From contig CABKMN010000009.1 in assembly GCA_902373525.1 (NCBI GenBank), positions 1 through 63,007 of the forward strand: a stretch of 63,007 nucleotides of DNA, written 5' to 3'. The DNA is from an uncultured Bilophila sp. Lineage in GTDB: Bacteria > Desulfobacterota > Desulfovibrionia > Desulfovibrionales > Desulfovibrionaceae. A program made the position numbers and the translations under genes. Each line of letters starts with the position of its first letter. The stretch's first letter is position 1. The notes beneath the pieces were generated by a model. The model saw only the letters and a program-made list of their open reading frames with translations. It ran no database searches and was not told where the DNA came from. Positions 54,989 to 63,007 of the stretch are shown one piece after another.

Positions 54989-56470
54989 CTATTTTTTCAG
55001 CGCCCGTTTCAGGGCGTCCCGGTAGATTCTGATGATTTCGAGGCGGGCGCATTTCTTGTCCTCCGCCGGGATGATGTTCCACGGGGCCGCTTCCGTGCTC
55101 GTCCGGGAGAACATTTCGTCCGCCGCGTTCAGATAGGCGGGCAGCTTTTCCCGGTTGCGCCAGTCCTCGTCGGTGATCTTGTATTTCTTCCACGGCGTTT
55201 CCTCGCGTTCGCGGAACCGCCTGAGCTGTTCCTCCGGGGAAATGTGGAGCCAGTATTTCACGAGGATGTTGTTGTGTTCCCGCAACTGTTCCTCAAAATC
55301 GTTCAGTTCGGCGTAGGCGCGCTTCCAGTCGCTCGGCGGAGTCAGGTTCTCCACCCGCTCCACGAGCACCCGCCCGTACCACGAGCGGTCGTAGACGGTG
55401 ACGAAGCCCGCCATCGGGATGTGCCGCCAGAAGCGCCACAGGTAATGGTGGGCGAGTTCCTCGTCCGTGGGCGCGCTGATGGGGATGACGCGGGTGATCC
55501 GGGCGTCGATGCCCGCGGTCAGCCGCCGGATGGCCCCGCCCTTGCCCGCCGCGTCCCAGCCCTCGAAGACGAGGGTGCTGGAGATGCCCTTCCGATAGGC
55601 CCGGTAGGTGAGGTCGGACAGCTCGGCCTGAAGCAGGGACAGCTCCCGCCTGTAGGCGCCGCGCTCGCAGGTTTTGGAGAGGTCCACGGCGTCGAAGACG
55701 GTCTCCTGTCCCTCGGGGACGGTTTCGGGCTTGCGGGAGGCGTCCCATACGGCCTTGGCCTTCTTGGCCTCCACCGCGCGTTCGATGGCCCCGATGATGG
55801 TTTTCGCCACCGTGACGTTGCGGTAGTTGGCGTCGTAGGCGTCCACGATGGTCCACGGCGCATACATGCGGTCGGTCAGGGTGATGGCCTTGGCCGCCGC
55901 GTTGGTCAGGCCGTCGTAGTCGCCGCCGCTCTTTTCGTCGTAGGGGGTGAAATGGTGGATTTCCTTGTGCGCGAGGCGGTACTTGAGGCGTTCTTTGTGG
56001 GCCTTCTTGCTCAGGTGCAGCCACAGCTTCACGATGACCATGCCCGAGGCCGCGAGCGTGTGTTCGAGCCGGTCCCAGCGGTGCATGAGGCGGGTGAACT
56101 TGCCCTCCTTCATGTCGCCGCAGCAGTAGCGGCGGATGGCCTCGCCGTACCAGCCGCCGAGGAAGACGCCCATCTCGCCCGCGCCGGGGAGCTTGCGCCA
56201 GTAGCGCCACGCTTCGGGGCGTCCGCGCTCCTCGTCCGTCTGCATCCAGAAGGTGTGGTTCCGCAGGCCCTTGGCGTCCATCCATTCGGAAAGCATGTTC
56301 GCGACCGCGCCCCGTCCCGAACCGTCCACGCCCGCGATGATGATGAGCACGGGGAGTTTGTTGGCGATGCCCGCCTGCTGCGCCCTGAACAGGCTCATAC
56401 GCAGGTCGGGCGCCATGCTCTGAAATGCCTCCGCCGAATAGCTCCGGCCCAATGCCGCGGATTCAAACAT
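54989..56470 (-). CDS. pap: Two-domain PPK2: polyphosphate:AMP phosphotransferase
   Basis: This 493-residue protein has two PPK2 domains. The C-terminal one has a full Walker A (GWDAAGKGGAIRRL, about 287-300) and Walker B-type YDRSWYGRVLVERVE. The N-terminal one has a degenerate GVDGSGRGAVANML and FLGGWYGEAI. This architecture is that of class II PPK2 (Pap), which makes ADP from AMP with polyphosphate. The start at 56470 has CAGGAG 6-11 bases upstream. It opens the polyphosphate operon. The 527-bp gap before the next gene has a hairpin and repeat-like words but no gene. Confidence 0.93.
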   Translation of the reverse strand: MFESAALGRSYSAEAFQSMAPDLRMSLFRAQQAGIANKLPVLIIIAGVDGSGRGAVANMLSEWMDAKGLRNHTFWMQTDEERGRPEAWRYWRKLPGAGEMGVFLGGWYGEAIRRYCCGDMKEGKFTRLMHRWDRLEHTLAASGMVIVKLWLHLSKKAHKERLKYRLAHKEIHHFTPYDEKSGGDYDGLTNAAAKAITLTDRMYAPWTIVDAYDANYRNVTVAKTIIGAIERAVEAKKAKAVWDASRKPETVPEGQETVFDAVDLSKTCERGAYRRELSLLQAELSDLTYRAYRKGISSTLVFEGWDAAGKGGAIRRLTAGIDARITRVIPISAPTDEELAHHYLWRFWRHIPMAGFVTVYDRSWYGRVLVERVENLTPPSDWKRAYAELNDFEEQLREHNNILVKYWLHISPEEQLRRFREREETPWKKYKITDEDWRNREKLPAYLNAADEMFSRTSTEAAPWNIIPAEDKKCARLEIIRIYRDALKRALKK

Positions 56471-56996
56471 GCTTTTCTCCTGATGTGGTATGCGCCCGGA
56501 AAGGCGCTCCGCCCCTCCGGTTTTGACGGAAGGCCGCGTCCCTTTTCTCTTTTATGCACTGATACGGGACCGTTGTGAAGCCCCATCGGGGGCCTGTCGG
56601 AGAAATTGTATGAGAAAAGCGTTGGCCGGTCCGTTTTCCGTCTCCCCCGTGGGGAAGGGCGTTGTCCGCGGATATGCCCGCAGTGTGGCGGGCGCGGGCC
56701 GTATGGTCTTCCGCCGCACGGGAAAAAGCCCCCTCCGGGCAGGCCGTAGGGGCGTTTGGAGGAGCCTGCGGAACACCGCCGTCCCACGCTGCGGCGTCTT
56801 GTCGGTTGGTCGCAGCCATACGCCGTTCTTTTTTGCCCCCGCTGTGGAGCTCCGCCGGGAGTCCCCGGCGTTTCCGGCGGGGCCAGACCGCTGCGGCGTC
56901 CCCTGCGGGCGCGGGGCAACCCCTAAAAAAGCCCGGCACGAGGCCGGGCTGTCAACGGCGTCTCGTGCCGGACGTGGGCAACCTTCAAGCGGTACG
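56471..56996. other. Non-coding gap with repeat words and terminator for the GGDEF-EAL gene
   Basis: No supported gene. The phrase CCTGCGGGCGCGG followed by a short A-run occurs at about 56901 and again at 47092, a sign of the dispersed intergenic repeats. AGCCCGGC (56930-56937) pairs with GCCGGGCT (56943-56950), preceded by AAAAAA on the plus strand, a terminator for the minus-strand gene that ends at 56997. Confidence 0.5.
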
Positions 56997-59900
56997 TTAC
57001 CGTTCGGCGGCGACGAGCGCGGCGATGCGGGGTCTGAGGGGGAAGGGCGTTTCGGTACGGAAGGCGAGGGTTTCGAAGTCGGGGACGGGCATGGGCCGCG
57101 CGTACAGGTAGCCCTGCGCGCAGGCGCAGCCGGACCGGAGCAGGAACGCGGCCTGCTCCTCGCTCTCCACGCCTTCCGCGATGACTTCGATGCCCATCTT
57201 GCGGGCAAGGGCGATGCTGAACTGGATCACGGTCTTGCCGCGGTCCGTGGCGACCTCTTCGTTGAGGAATTCGCGGTCCAGCTTGATGAAGTCCACGGGA
57301 ATGCTTTTCAGCATGTTGAGCGAGGAGTAGCCCGAGCCGAAGTCGTCCATCAGGAACCGGAAGCCGTAGGAACGCAGCTCCCGGATGGCGTCGAACAGCG
57401 CGCTGCCGTTTTCGAGGAACACGCTTTCGGTGAGTTCCAGTTCGAGGAGCCGGGGCGGGAGGCCGTAGCGGCCCACGAGTTCCCGCAGCTTCCGGCACAG
57501 GTGGGGATCGTGGAGGTGCAGGCGGGAGACGTTCACGGAGACGGGCGCGGGCGTGAAGCCCTGATCGATCCAGCGGCGCAGGGTCATGCAGGCCTGTTCC
57601 CAGATATGCTCGTCCAGTCGGACCACGAAGCCGTTCTTTTCGAACAGCGGGATGAAGCGGTCCGGCGGGATCAGCCCCTCGGCGGGGTGCAGCCAGCGCA
57701 CGAGGCCTTCCGAGCCGATGATGCGCGAGGACCGGATGTCCACCTTGGGCTGGAGGTAGAGCACGAACTGTCCTTCCAGCAGGGCGTCGTGCATCCGGCT
57801 TTCGATGTCCTTTTCCTCAAGGATTTTTTCGCGCAGCGTGCCGTCGTAGTAGGCGTAACGCTGGAGGAAGTTGCCCTTGACCGTTTCCAGCGCGAGGTTG
57901 GCCCAGTCGCAGAGCACGTCGATGGGCGTGTCGAGGCTGTCCACCTCGCAGACGCCGAAGGAGGGCACGATCCTGTGGGGCAGCGGATAGTCCGCCAGCC
58001 GGGCCGTCACCCGCCCGACGAGCGCCTCGATCCGGTCGCGGGGCAGGTCCGCGCACAGGCAGAACACGTCCCCGCCGATGCGCCCGTAGACCCCCTTCCC
58101 GTCGGCCATTTCCGCCCGCAGCAGCCCGGCGATGAAGATGAGCAGCTCGTCCCCCTTCTTGGTGCCGTACAGGTCGTTGACGACCTTGAAGCGGTCGATG
58201 TCCATGCGGATGATGCTGTACCGGCGGTCGGGGTGGTCGCGCACGGCCTTTTCCGCCTGCGCGTGAAAGGTGTCGCGGTTGTAGGTGCCGGTGAGCAGGT
58301 CGAATTCGGCGCGATACCTGAGCGCGAGCATGGAGCGCGTGGCCTTGTCCACGTCGTTGAGGGTGCCGATGCGGCGCTTGGGCCTGCCCTCGGCGTCGTG
58401 CAGGCAGGTCGAGGTCACCCGGCACCACACGGACGCGCCGTCGCGCCTGCGGAAGCGTGCGGTCATCTCGGTCTGGCCGCAGGCGTCGAGCCCCTTGCGG
58501 AAGGCTTCCAGACGCGGCAGGTCCTCGGGTTCGATCACGCCGTCCTCCCGCCAGACGTCCGCCAGATCGCGCTCGTCGTAGTCGCCGAGGAATTCCGCGA
58601 TGAAGGCGGGCGAAATGAAGCGGGCCCCGGTTTCGAGGTTCCGCTCGAAGACGTGGGTCTGCGTCTGCTCGATGATGGTGCGGTACCGTTCGTCGTCGAG
58701 GCGGCGGCGTTCGAGGAGGACGTTTTGCTGGGCGATGGCCTCGGCCCGTTTCCGGTCCCGGATGTCCATGATGAACAGGAGGTAGATTTCGTCGTCGCCC
58801 TCGGGCTGGGCCACGGGGAACAGGGTGAGGGACACCCAGTGGTATTCGCCGTTCGCCCAGCGCTTGCGGTATTCGCCGGTGAGGTATTCCGTGCCGGAGC
58901 GGAAGCGCTCCCGCACGGATTCGATGTCGAAGAAGGCCCGGAGGCGTTCCGCGTCGTCGGGATAGACCAGCTCTTGCAGCGCGTAGTCGAGGCACGGCCC
59001 GATGCCGTCCTGCTCCGGGGGGATGAGGAACTTGTCCTTGACGTGGTAGACGAGGTGGCAGGTGTCCCGCGTGACGTTGACCTCGTACACCTCGTCGTAG
59101 ATGTTTCGGAGAGCGCGGTCGTACTGCTCGTTGATGCGCTGGCGGCGTTCCTCCCGCTTTTCCTCCGTGATGTCGCGGATGATGGCGAAGGCGGTGGTCC
59201 CGTCCGCCTCTTCGAGGAAGGTGGTGCGGTTCTCCAGCCAGCGGTATCCGGCGTCGAACCGGATGCGGTAGCGGCATACGATTTCGCGGGCGCGGCTGCG
59301 GGCGGCCTCCGCGAGCGCCTCGGGGCCGATCTGCCGCATCAGGCCGTCGCGGTCCTCGGGGTGGATGAGGGCCAGCGTGTCCCCGAGGAACGCGCGATAG
59401 TCGCCTTCCCGCGGTTCGGGCGGCAGGGCCGGGGAGGTGACGCTGCGGGAAAACCGCCATGTGTCGAGATTCGTTTCGATGATGCAGTCCGCCGAACGGC
59501 GGAGCACCGCCCCCTGACGGCGTTCGAGGCGGAGGACGGCCTGTTCCGCGGCCTTGCGTTCCTCGACGTCCTGCCGCAGGATGAGACATTTGCCGTTGCC
59601 CGGCAGCGGCAGCAGGAACGAGGATACCCAGTGGTAGCGCCCGTCGGCGGCGAGGGCGCGGTACTCCGCCGTGAGCCGGGAGTTGTCCCGGAATCTGCGC
59701 CGGATGTTGTCCGCGTCGTAGTGTTCGAGGAACCGCTGCCGGTCCTCGGGGTGGATGCAGCAGGCCGCGATCTGCCGGTTGGCTCTGGCGAAGCTCCCGT
59801 CGATCTCGGGCATGACCAGCCGCGCGGGGTCGCGGTGGACGGCGCGTATGGCGTCGGCGTCGAGCGACGCCTCATAGATTTCGTCGTAGCTTTCCTGAAG

Positions 59901-61100
59901 CGCCTTGTAGAAGACCGCCTCCTCCTCGCGCAGCGGGGTGATGTCGCGCAGGAGCAGGATGGCCTCCCCGTCGCGTTCCGGCAGGGGCACGACCGAGGCG
60001 AGCAGCCAGCGGTAGGCTCCGTCGAGGGCCAGCTTGCGGTACTCGATGGACAGGTCCTTGCCGTCCGCAAGCCCTTCGAGGAGGTTCGAGGCGGCGAAGA
60101 AGGTCCGGCAGAGGGCCCGGTCGTCCGGGTGGACGCGCTCGGCGATGAGCCTGTCCATGTCCTCCGCGTAGGAGCCGGTGACGTCGCAGGGATCGAGAAT
60201 CTCCGCGTTGCAGAACAGGCAGGTGAGCCGGTCCGCGGCGAGGTTCATGCGGTAGATTTTGGCGTAGCTGTTCTGGAGGGCGATTCGGACGTTTTCCTCT
60301 TCCTGTCGGCGGAGGCTTTCGGCCCGTTTCCGATCCGAGACGTCGCGGATGCAGTGGAGCCAGTGCCGGGTGCCGTCGTCCTGCGCGTAGGGCACGGCGA
60401 GGCGGCTGTACCAGCGCGCGCCGTCACCGAAGTCCGCCTGATATTCCATGTACCGGGCCTTCGCGTGCCCGGTCTCCCCGGCGGGGCCGCACAGGGCCTC
60501 GCGGGAAAAGAGCTGGCGGAAGCGCATCCGGCAGTCGGCGGGGAGGGCCTCCTCGATGCGGGCGGTCTCCGCGTCGTAGTCTTCCGGCGGCGTTGCGGGC
60601 CCGCCGGAACCGGCGACGACGGTGCAGCGTCCGCTTTCGGCTTCGAGATCGAGGACGTAGCGGTAGCTGTCGCACAGCGCGGCCACCAGCGTGCGGCGCA
60701 TCCGCCATTCCCGGCCCTCATCGGGGGGCTGCCCCGCCTGCCCGGACAGCATCACGATGGAGGCGGGTTCCCCGTCGTCCCACAGGACGGGGGAAACGGT
60801 GAGCTCCGCAAGGCCCGCGAAGGGGGAATGCTCCCCGAAGTCGAGGGACGAGCGTTTCCCGTCCGACGACACGGGGCAGAAGGGGCAGGCCGTCCTGCGG
60901 CCCCGGAACGCCTCGTGGCAGGGTGCGCCGATGCGGGCCTCGGGAAACAGGCGGGCCACCATGTCGTTCATGTACAGGATGCGGTGGGCGCGGTCGATGA
61001 CGAAAACCGCCGTCATCGGGATGGCGTTCAGGAGGCTCCGGGTCGATTCGCGGGTTTCGCGCGAGAGACTCGCGGCCCGGCGTTGGAAGGTGTCCTTCAT
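56997..61100 (-). CDS. Giant multi-PAS GGDEF-EAL protein
   Basis: This is a cytoplasmic protein of about 1367 residues. Some seven PAS-like units are chained in the first 900 residues; recurrent starts are SYRYVLDLEAE, SYAKIYRMNLAAD, SYDEIYEASLDAD, IIETNLDTWRF, NIYDEVYEVNVTRD and HVFERNLETG. The GGDEF domain has a degenerate GGDVF (YGRIGGDVFCLC), so it is probably inactive or regulatory. The EAL domain shows GSEGLVRWLHP in place of the usual EALLR, but keeps ELTESVF, MDDFGSGYSSLNML and EGVESEEQA, so it may still hydrolyse cyclic di-GMP. The ATG at 61100 has AAGGAG upstream. The sensing units may bind different ligands; none is identified. Confidence 0.9.
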   Translation of the reverse strand: MKDTFQRRAASLSRETRESTRSLLNAIPMTAVFVIDRAHRILYMNDMVARLFPEARIGAPCHEAFRGRRTACPFCPVSSDGKRSSLDFGEHSPFAGLAELTVSPVLWDDGEPASIVMLSGQAGQPPDEGREWRMRRTLVAALCDSYRYVLDLEAESGRCTVVAGSGGPATPPEDYDAETARIEEALPADCRMRFRQLFSREALCGPAGETGHAKARYMEYQADFGDGARWYSRLAVPYAQDDGTRHWLHCIRDVSDRKRAESLRRQEEENVRIALQNSYAKIYRMNLAADRLTCLFCNAEILDPCDVTGSYAEDMDRLIAERVHPDDRALCRTFFAASNLLEGLADGKDLSIEYRKLALDGAYRWLLASVVPLPERDGEAILLLRDITPLREEEAVFYKALQESYDEIYEASLDADAIRAVHRDPARLVMPEIDGSFARANRQIAACCIHPEDRQRFLEHYDADNIRRRFRDNSRLTAEYRALAADGRYHWVSSFLLPLPGNGKCLILRQDVEERKAAEQAVLRLERRQGAVLRRSADCIIETNLDTWRFSRSVTSPALPPEPREGDYRAFLGDTLALIHPEDRDGLMRQIGPEALAEAARSRAREIVCRYRIRFDAGYRWLENRTTFLEEADGTTAFAIIRDITEEKREERRQRINEQYDRALRNIYDEVYEVNVTRDTCHLVYHVKDKFLIPPEQDGIGPCLDYALQELVYPDDAERLRAFFDIESVRERFRSGTEYLTGEYRKRWANGEYHWVSLTLFPVAQPEGDDEIYLLFIMDIRDRKRAEAIAQQNVLLERRRLDDERYRTIIEQTQTHVFERNLETGARFISPAFIAEFLGDYDERDLADVWREDGVIEPEDLPRLEAFRKGLDACGQTEMTARFRRRDGASVWCRVTSTCLHDAEGRPKRRIGTLNDVDKATRSMLALRYRAEFDLLTGTYNRDTFHAQAEKAVRDHPDRRYSIIRMDIDRFKVVNDLYGTKKGDELLIFIAGLLRAEMADGKGVYGRIGGDVFCLCADLPRDRIEALVGRVTARLADYPLPHRIVPSFGVCEVDSLDTPIDVLCDWANLALETVKGNFLQRYAYYDGTLREKILEEKDIESRMHDALLEGQFVLYLQPKVDIRSSRIIGSEGLVRWLHPAEGLIPPDRFIPLFEKNGFVVRLDEHIWEQACMTLRRWIDQGFTPAPVSVNVSRLHLHDPHLCRKLRELVGRYGLPPRLLELELTESVFLENGSALFDAIRELRSYGFRFLMDDFGSGYSSLNMLKSIPVDFIKLDREFLNEEVATDRGKTVIQFSIALARKMGIEVIAEGVESEEQAAFLLRSGCACAQGYLYARPMPVPDFETLAFRTETPFPLRPRIAALVAAER

Positions 61101-61375
61101 CGGTACGGTGCTCCTTACCGGTTTTTCCGTCACCCCGGCGGGGGCTTTTCCCTGAGTGCCCCGGAAAGGAGGCCTGCGGCGGGGATGCGGCGTCGGACGG
61201 CGTAAGGGTGGAATCATGGCCGAACCCGCCGTTTCTGTCAAACCGCATAGAATCATCGCGTTGCCAAAACGTCGATTCTTTCCTAGTGGAGAGGGAGGGC
61301 CTCCGTTTGGGAGGCGGGCGCGGTGCGCCGCGCGTCACCTCCAACATCTCCCCGCTGCGGGGAAAAGGCGGCTTC

Positions 61376-62296
61376 ATGAAAATAGGTCTGGCTCTGGGAA
61401 GCGGTTCCGCGCGCGGCTGGGCGCACATCGGCGTCATTCAGGCGCTTGAGGAACTCGGCATCCGTCCCGACGTCGTTTGCGGCACGTCCGTGGGCGCGCT
61501 TGTGGGCGCGGCCTGCGCGTCCGGCCATCTGGAGCGGCTGGAGGCGCGCCTCCGCGCGCTGACCAGACTGAACACGGCGACCTATTTCACCATCGGCGTG
61601 ACCGGCGGCGGGCTGGTGAACCGGGAGAAGCTGCACGCCCTCTTCGAGGAGTGCGTCGCGGACCCGGACGCCGCCATCGAGGATTTGCCCGTCAAATACG
61701 CCGCCGTGGCCACGGACATGGAAACGGGCGGGGAATACTGGCTTCGGAAAGGGTCCGTCCTTCAGGCGGTGTGGGCCTCCATTTCGCTGCCCGGTCTGTT
61801 CCCGCCGGTCCACTACCATGATCGTTGGCTGTTCGACGGCGGACTGGTCAACCCGGTGCCGGTGTCCGTCTGCCGCGCGCTGGGGGCCGATCTCGTCATC
61901 GCCGTGAACCTCAACGGCGAGCTGGTCGGACGGCACAACGCCGCGAAACGCCGGAGGGAACGGGAAAAGGAACGGGAGAAGGAGAAGGAACGGGAAGGCG
62001 AGGGCGATTTCGTGGAACGGATCGCCGCGACCATCCGACAGCACGGCCTGCTCCCCGAATGGCCGACCCGGCCCAGCATGTTCGGGACGGTTGCCTGCGC
62101 CATCGACATCGTGCAGGACAGGATCACGCGCAGCCGCATGGCGGGGGACCCGCCGGACGCCGTGCTGACGCCCCGGCTGACGCACATCGGCCTCCTGGAG
62201 TTCTACAAGACCGAAGAAGCCATCGAAGAGGGCAGGGCCTGCGTGGAACGCATGCGCCCGGTCATCGACGCCCTGTTCAGCCATTCCCCGTCCTGA
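61376..62296 (+). CDS. Patatin-like phospholipase (RssA-type)
   Basis: This 306-residue protein has a patatin domain. The oxyanion loop LGSGSARGWAHIGVI, nucleophile Ser in GTSVGAL (GxSxG) and DGG with Asp in WLFDGGLVNPVPV are all present. A long charged insert of about 25 residues (RREREKEREKEKEREGEGD) follows NLNGELVG, encoded by a purine-rich run. It is otherwise close to the RssA/YlbK type, which are short bacterial patatins of uncertain substrate. The ATG at 61376 has AAGGCGG 5-11 bases upstream. It precedes the membrane hydrolase by 15 bp, so the two are likely co-transcribed. Confidence 0.93.
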   Translation: MKIGLALGSGSARGWAHIGVIQALEELGIRPDVVCGTSVGALVGAACASGHLERLEARLRALTRLNTATYFTIGVTGGGLVNREKLHALFEECVADPDAAIEDLPVKYAAVATDMETGGEYWLRKGSVLQAVWASISLPGLFPPVHYHDRWLFDGGLVNPVPVSVCRALGADLVIAVNLNGELVGRHNAAKRRREREKEREKEKEREGEGDFVERIAATIRQHGLLPEWPTRPSMFGTVACAIDIVQDRITRSRMAGDPPDAVLTPRLTHIGLLEFYKTEEAIEEGRACVERMRPVIDALFSHSPS

Positions 62297-62311
62297 CGGG
62301 TCGGAGGGCGC

Positions 62312-62839
62312 ATGCCTACCGTTTTTTCCCATCCCGCGCCGGTGCTGGCGCTGGGGGCGCTCCTCGTCGGGCGCGGCCTGTCCGCCCGGATGCTCCTGTT
62401 CGGCGTGTGCTGCGCCGTGCTGCCCGACGCGGACGTGCTCGGCTTCAGACTCGGCGTCAGCTACGGCGACGTGCTCGGGCACCGGGGCTTTTCCCATTCG
62501 CTGGTCTTCGCGGGCCTCATGGGGCTTGCCGGGGCCGCGTTGGCGCCGCTCCTGCGCGGCGGGCGGCTGACGGGCTTCTGCATGGGCTTTTTCGGCGTGG
62601 CCAGCCATATCCTGCTGGACGCCATGACCAGCGGCGGCCTCGGGGTGGCGGCCTTCTGGCCTTTCGATCCCTCCCGCCGTTTCTTCGGCTGGCGGCCCAT
62701 CCGGGTTTCGCCTCTCGACCTGCACGCCTTCCTCAGCCGACGCGGCGCGGACGTGCTCCTCTCCGAACTGCGCTGGGTATGGCTCCCCTGCCTCGCGCTG
62801 ATCGCGGGCGTCCGGCTGTTTCGGAAAGCCCGCCGCTGA
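62312..62839 (+). CDS. YdjM/DUF457-type membrane metal-dependent hydrolase
   Basis: This 175-residue membrane protein has several hydrophobic helices. Metal-binding type residues are in VLPDADVLGF and GHRGFSHSLVFA, and there is an HILLDAMTSGG segment, all typical of the YdjM/DUF457 family of predicted inner-membrane metal-dependent hydrolases. The ATG at 62312 has GGAGGG 5-10 bases upstream. It follows the patatin gene by 15 bp. E. coli YdjM is LexA-regulated, but no LexA site was seen here. The function is otherwise unknown. Confidence 0.9.
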   Translation: MPTVFSHPAPVLALGALLVGRGLSARMLLFGVCCAVLPDADVLGFRLGVSYGDVLGHRGFSHSLVFAGLMGLAGAALAPLLRGGRLTGFCMGFFGVASHILLDAMTSGGLGVAAFWPFDPSRRFFGWRPIRVSPLDLHAFLSRRGADVLLSELRWVWLPCLALIAGVRLFRKARR

Positions 62840-63007
62840 CCTCACCCGCCATACCGGCGGCAACTCCGCCGTTCCCTCACCAGCCCCGCCGCGCAACGTC
62901 CCGGCTGTTTTTTTGACGGCGACAAGCCGTTCTCCATCAGGAAAGTCCCGGATGGGGGATTCGATAAACATAAAAGTCTTAGGAAGGAGGGGGGTGGGGT
63001 TTGGGGA

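Overview
The window is GC-rich (mid-60s %) bacterial chromosome. It most resembles a gut-type sulfidogenic Desulfovibrionaceae (Bilophila/Desulfovibrio-like). That placement is inferred from gene content: a bacterial-microcompartment EutS/EutP pair, a secreted amidohydrolase with a Synergist-CTERM-like C-terminal tail, a large set of PAS/GGDEF/EAL proteins, and relics of a Mu-like phage. No rRNA, tRNA, cas gene or intact transposase was recognised.

Region 1 (1-2930) is the end of a Mu-like prophage in decay: the end of a glycine-rich tail fibre, a DUF4376 tail-fibre-assembly-type protein, a small phage protein, an intact com, and a mom gene interrupted by an in-frame TGA at a probable Trp codon. 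A GemA C-terminal fragment and an HU gene frameshifted in a C-run follow. Region 2 (3036-6553) is a biotin operon, bioB followed by a bioD-bioA fusion, with an ATGA overlap.

Region 3 (7738-36790) is dominated by signalling: a hybrid histidine kinase, a PAS-GGDEF protein, a PAS-GGDEF-EAL protein with a repeat-built C-terminal tail carrying two TC/GA dinucleotide tracts, an XRE regulator with a perfect operator palindrome, a ygiW-qseBC-like trio, a Cache-GGDEF protein, a GGDEF-containing hybrid kinase and a membrane GGDEF protein. Interspersed are an NlpC/P60 lipoprotein, a pyridoxal kinase, a frameshifted phage-type regulator, a dihydrolipoamide dehydrogenase, RidA and an OsmC-like protein. 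Region 4 (36899-46989) has small and membrane proteins, the amidohydrolase, eutS-eutP and a (VDP)n-linker autotransporter. Region 5 (47246-51374) has DUF6485, AraC, a second phage-type regulator, a SnoaL-like/GGDEF protein and an orphan gene. Region 6 (51578-56470) is a polyphosphate operon (pap-type ppk2, ppk1, HD-domain protein). Region 7 (56997-62839) has a giant multi-PAS GGDEF-EAL protein, a patatin-like protein and a membrane hydrolase.

The most unusual feature lies between genes. Several long non-coding gaps (25.1-25.5, 29.4-30.25, 34.1-34.4, 37.3-37.7 kb, and weaker ones) carry degenerate GC-rich 25-30 bp cores recurring every 56-62 bp with unrelated sequence between them. The best units are about 29-30 bp with 31-32 bp intervals and a short stem-loop core, which is type I-E CRISPR geometry, but the cores are much more diverged than in a working array and no cas gene is present. 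They may be decayed CRISPR arrays or an undescribed intergenic repeat class.

Cyclic-di-GMP and phosphorelay genes account for about a third of the window, suggesting strong investment in sensing. Phase-variation-type features (dinucleotide tracts, a 7-bp tandem duplication) occur in regulatory genes.
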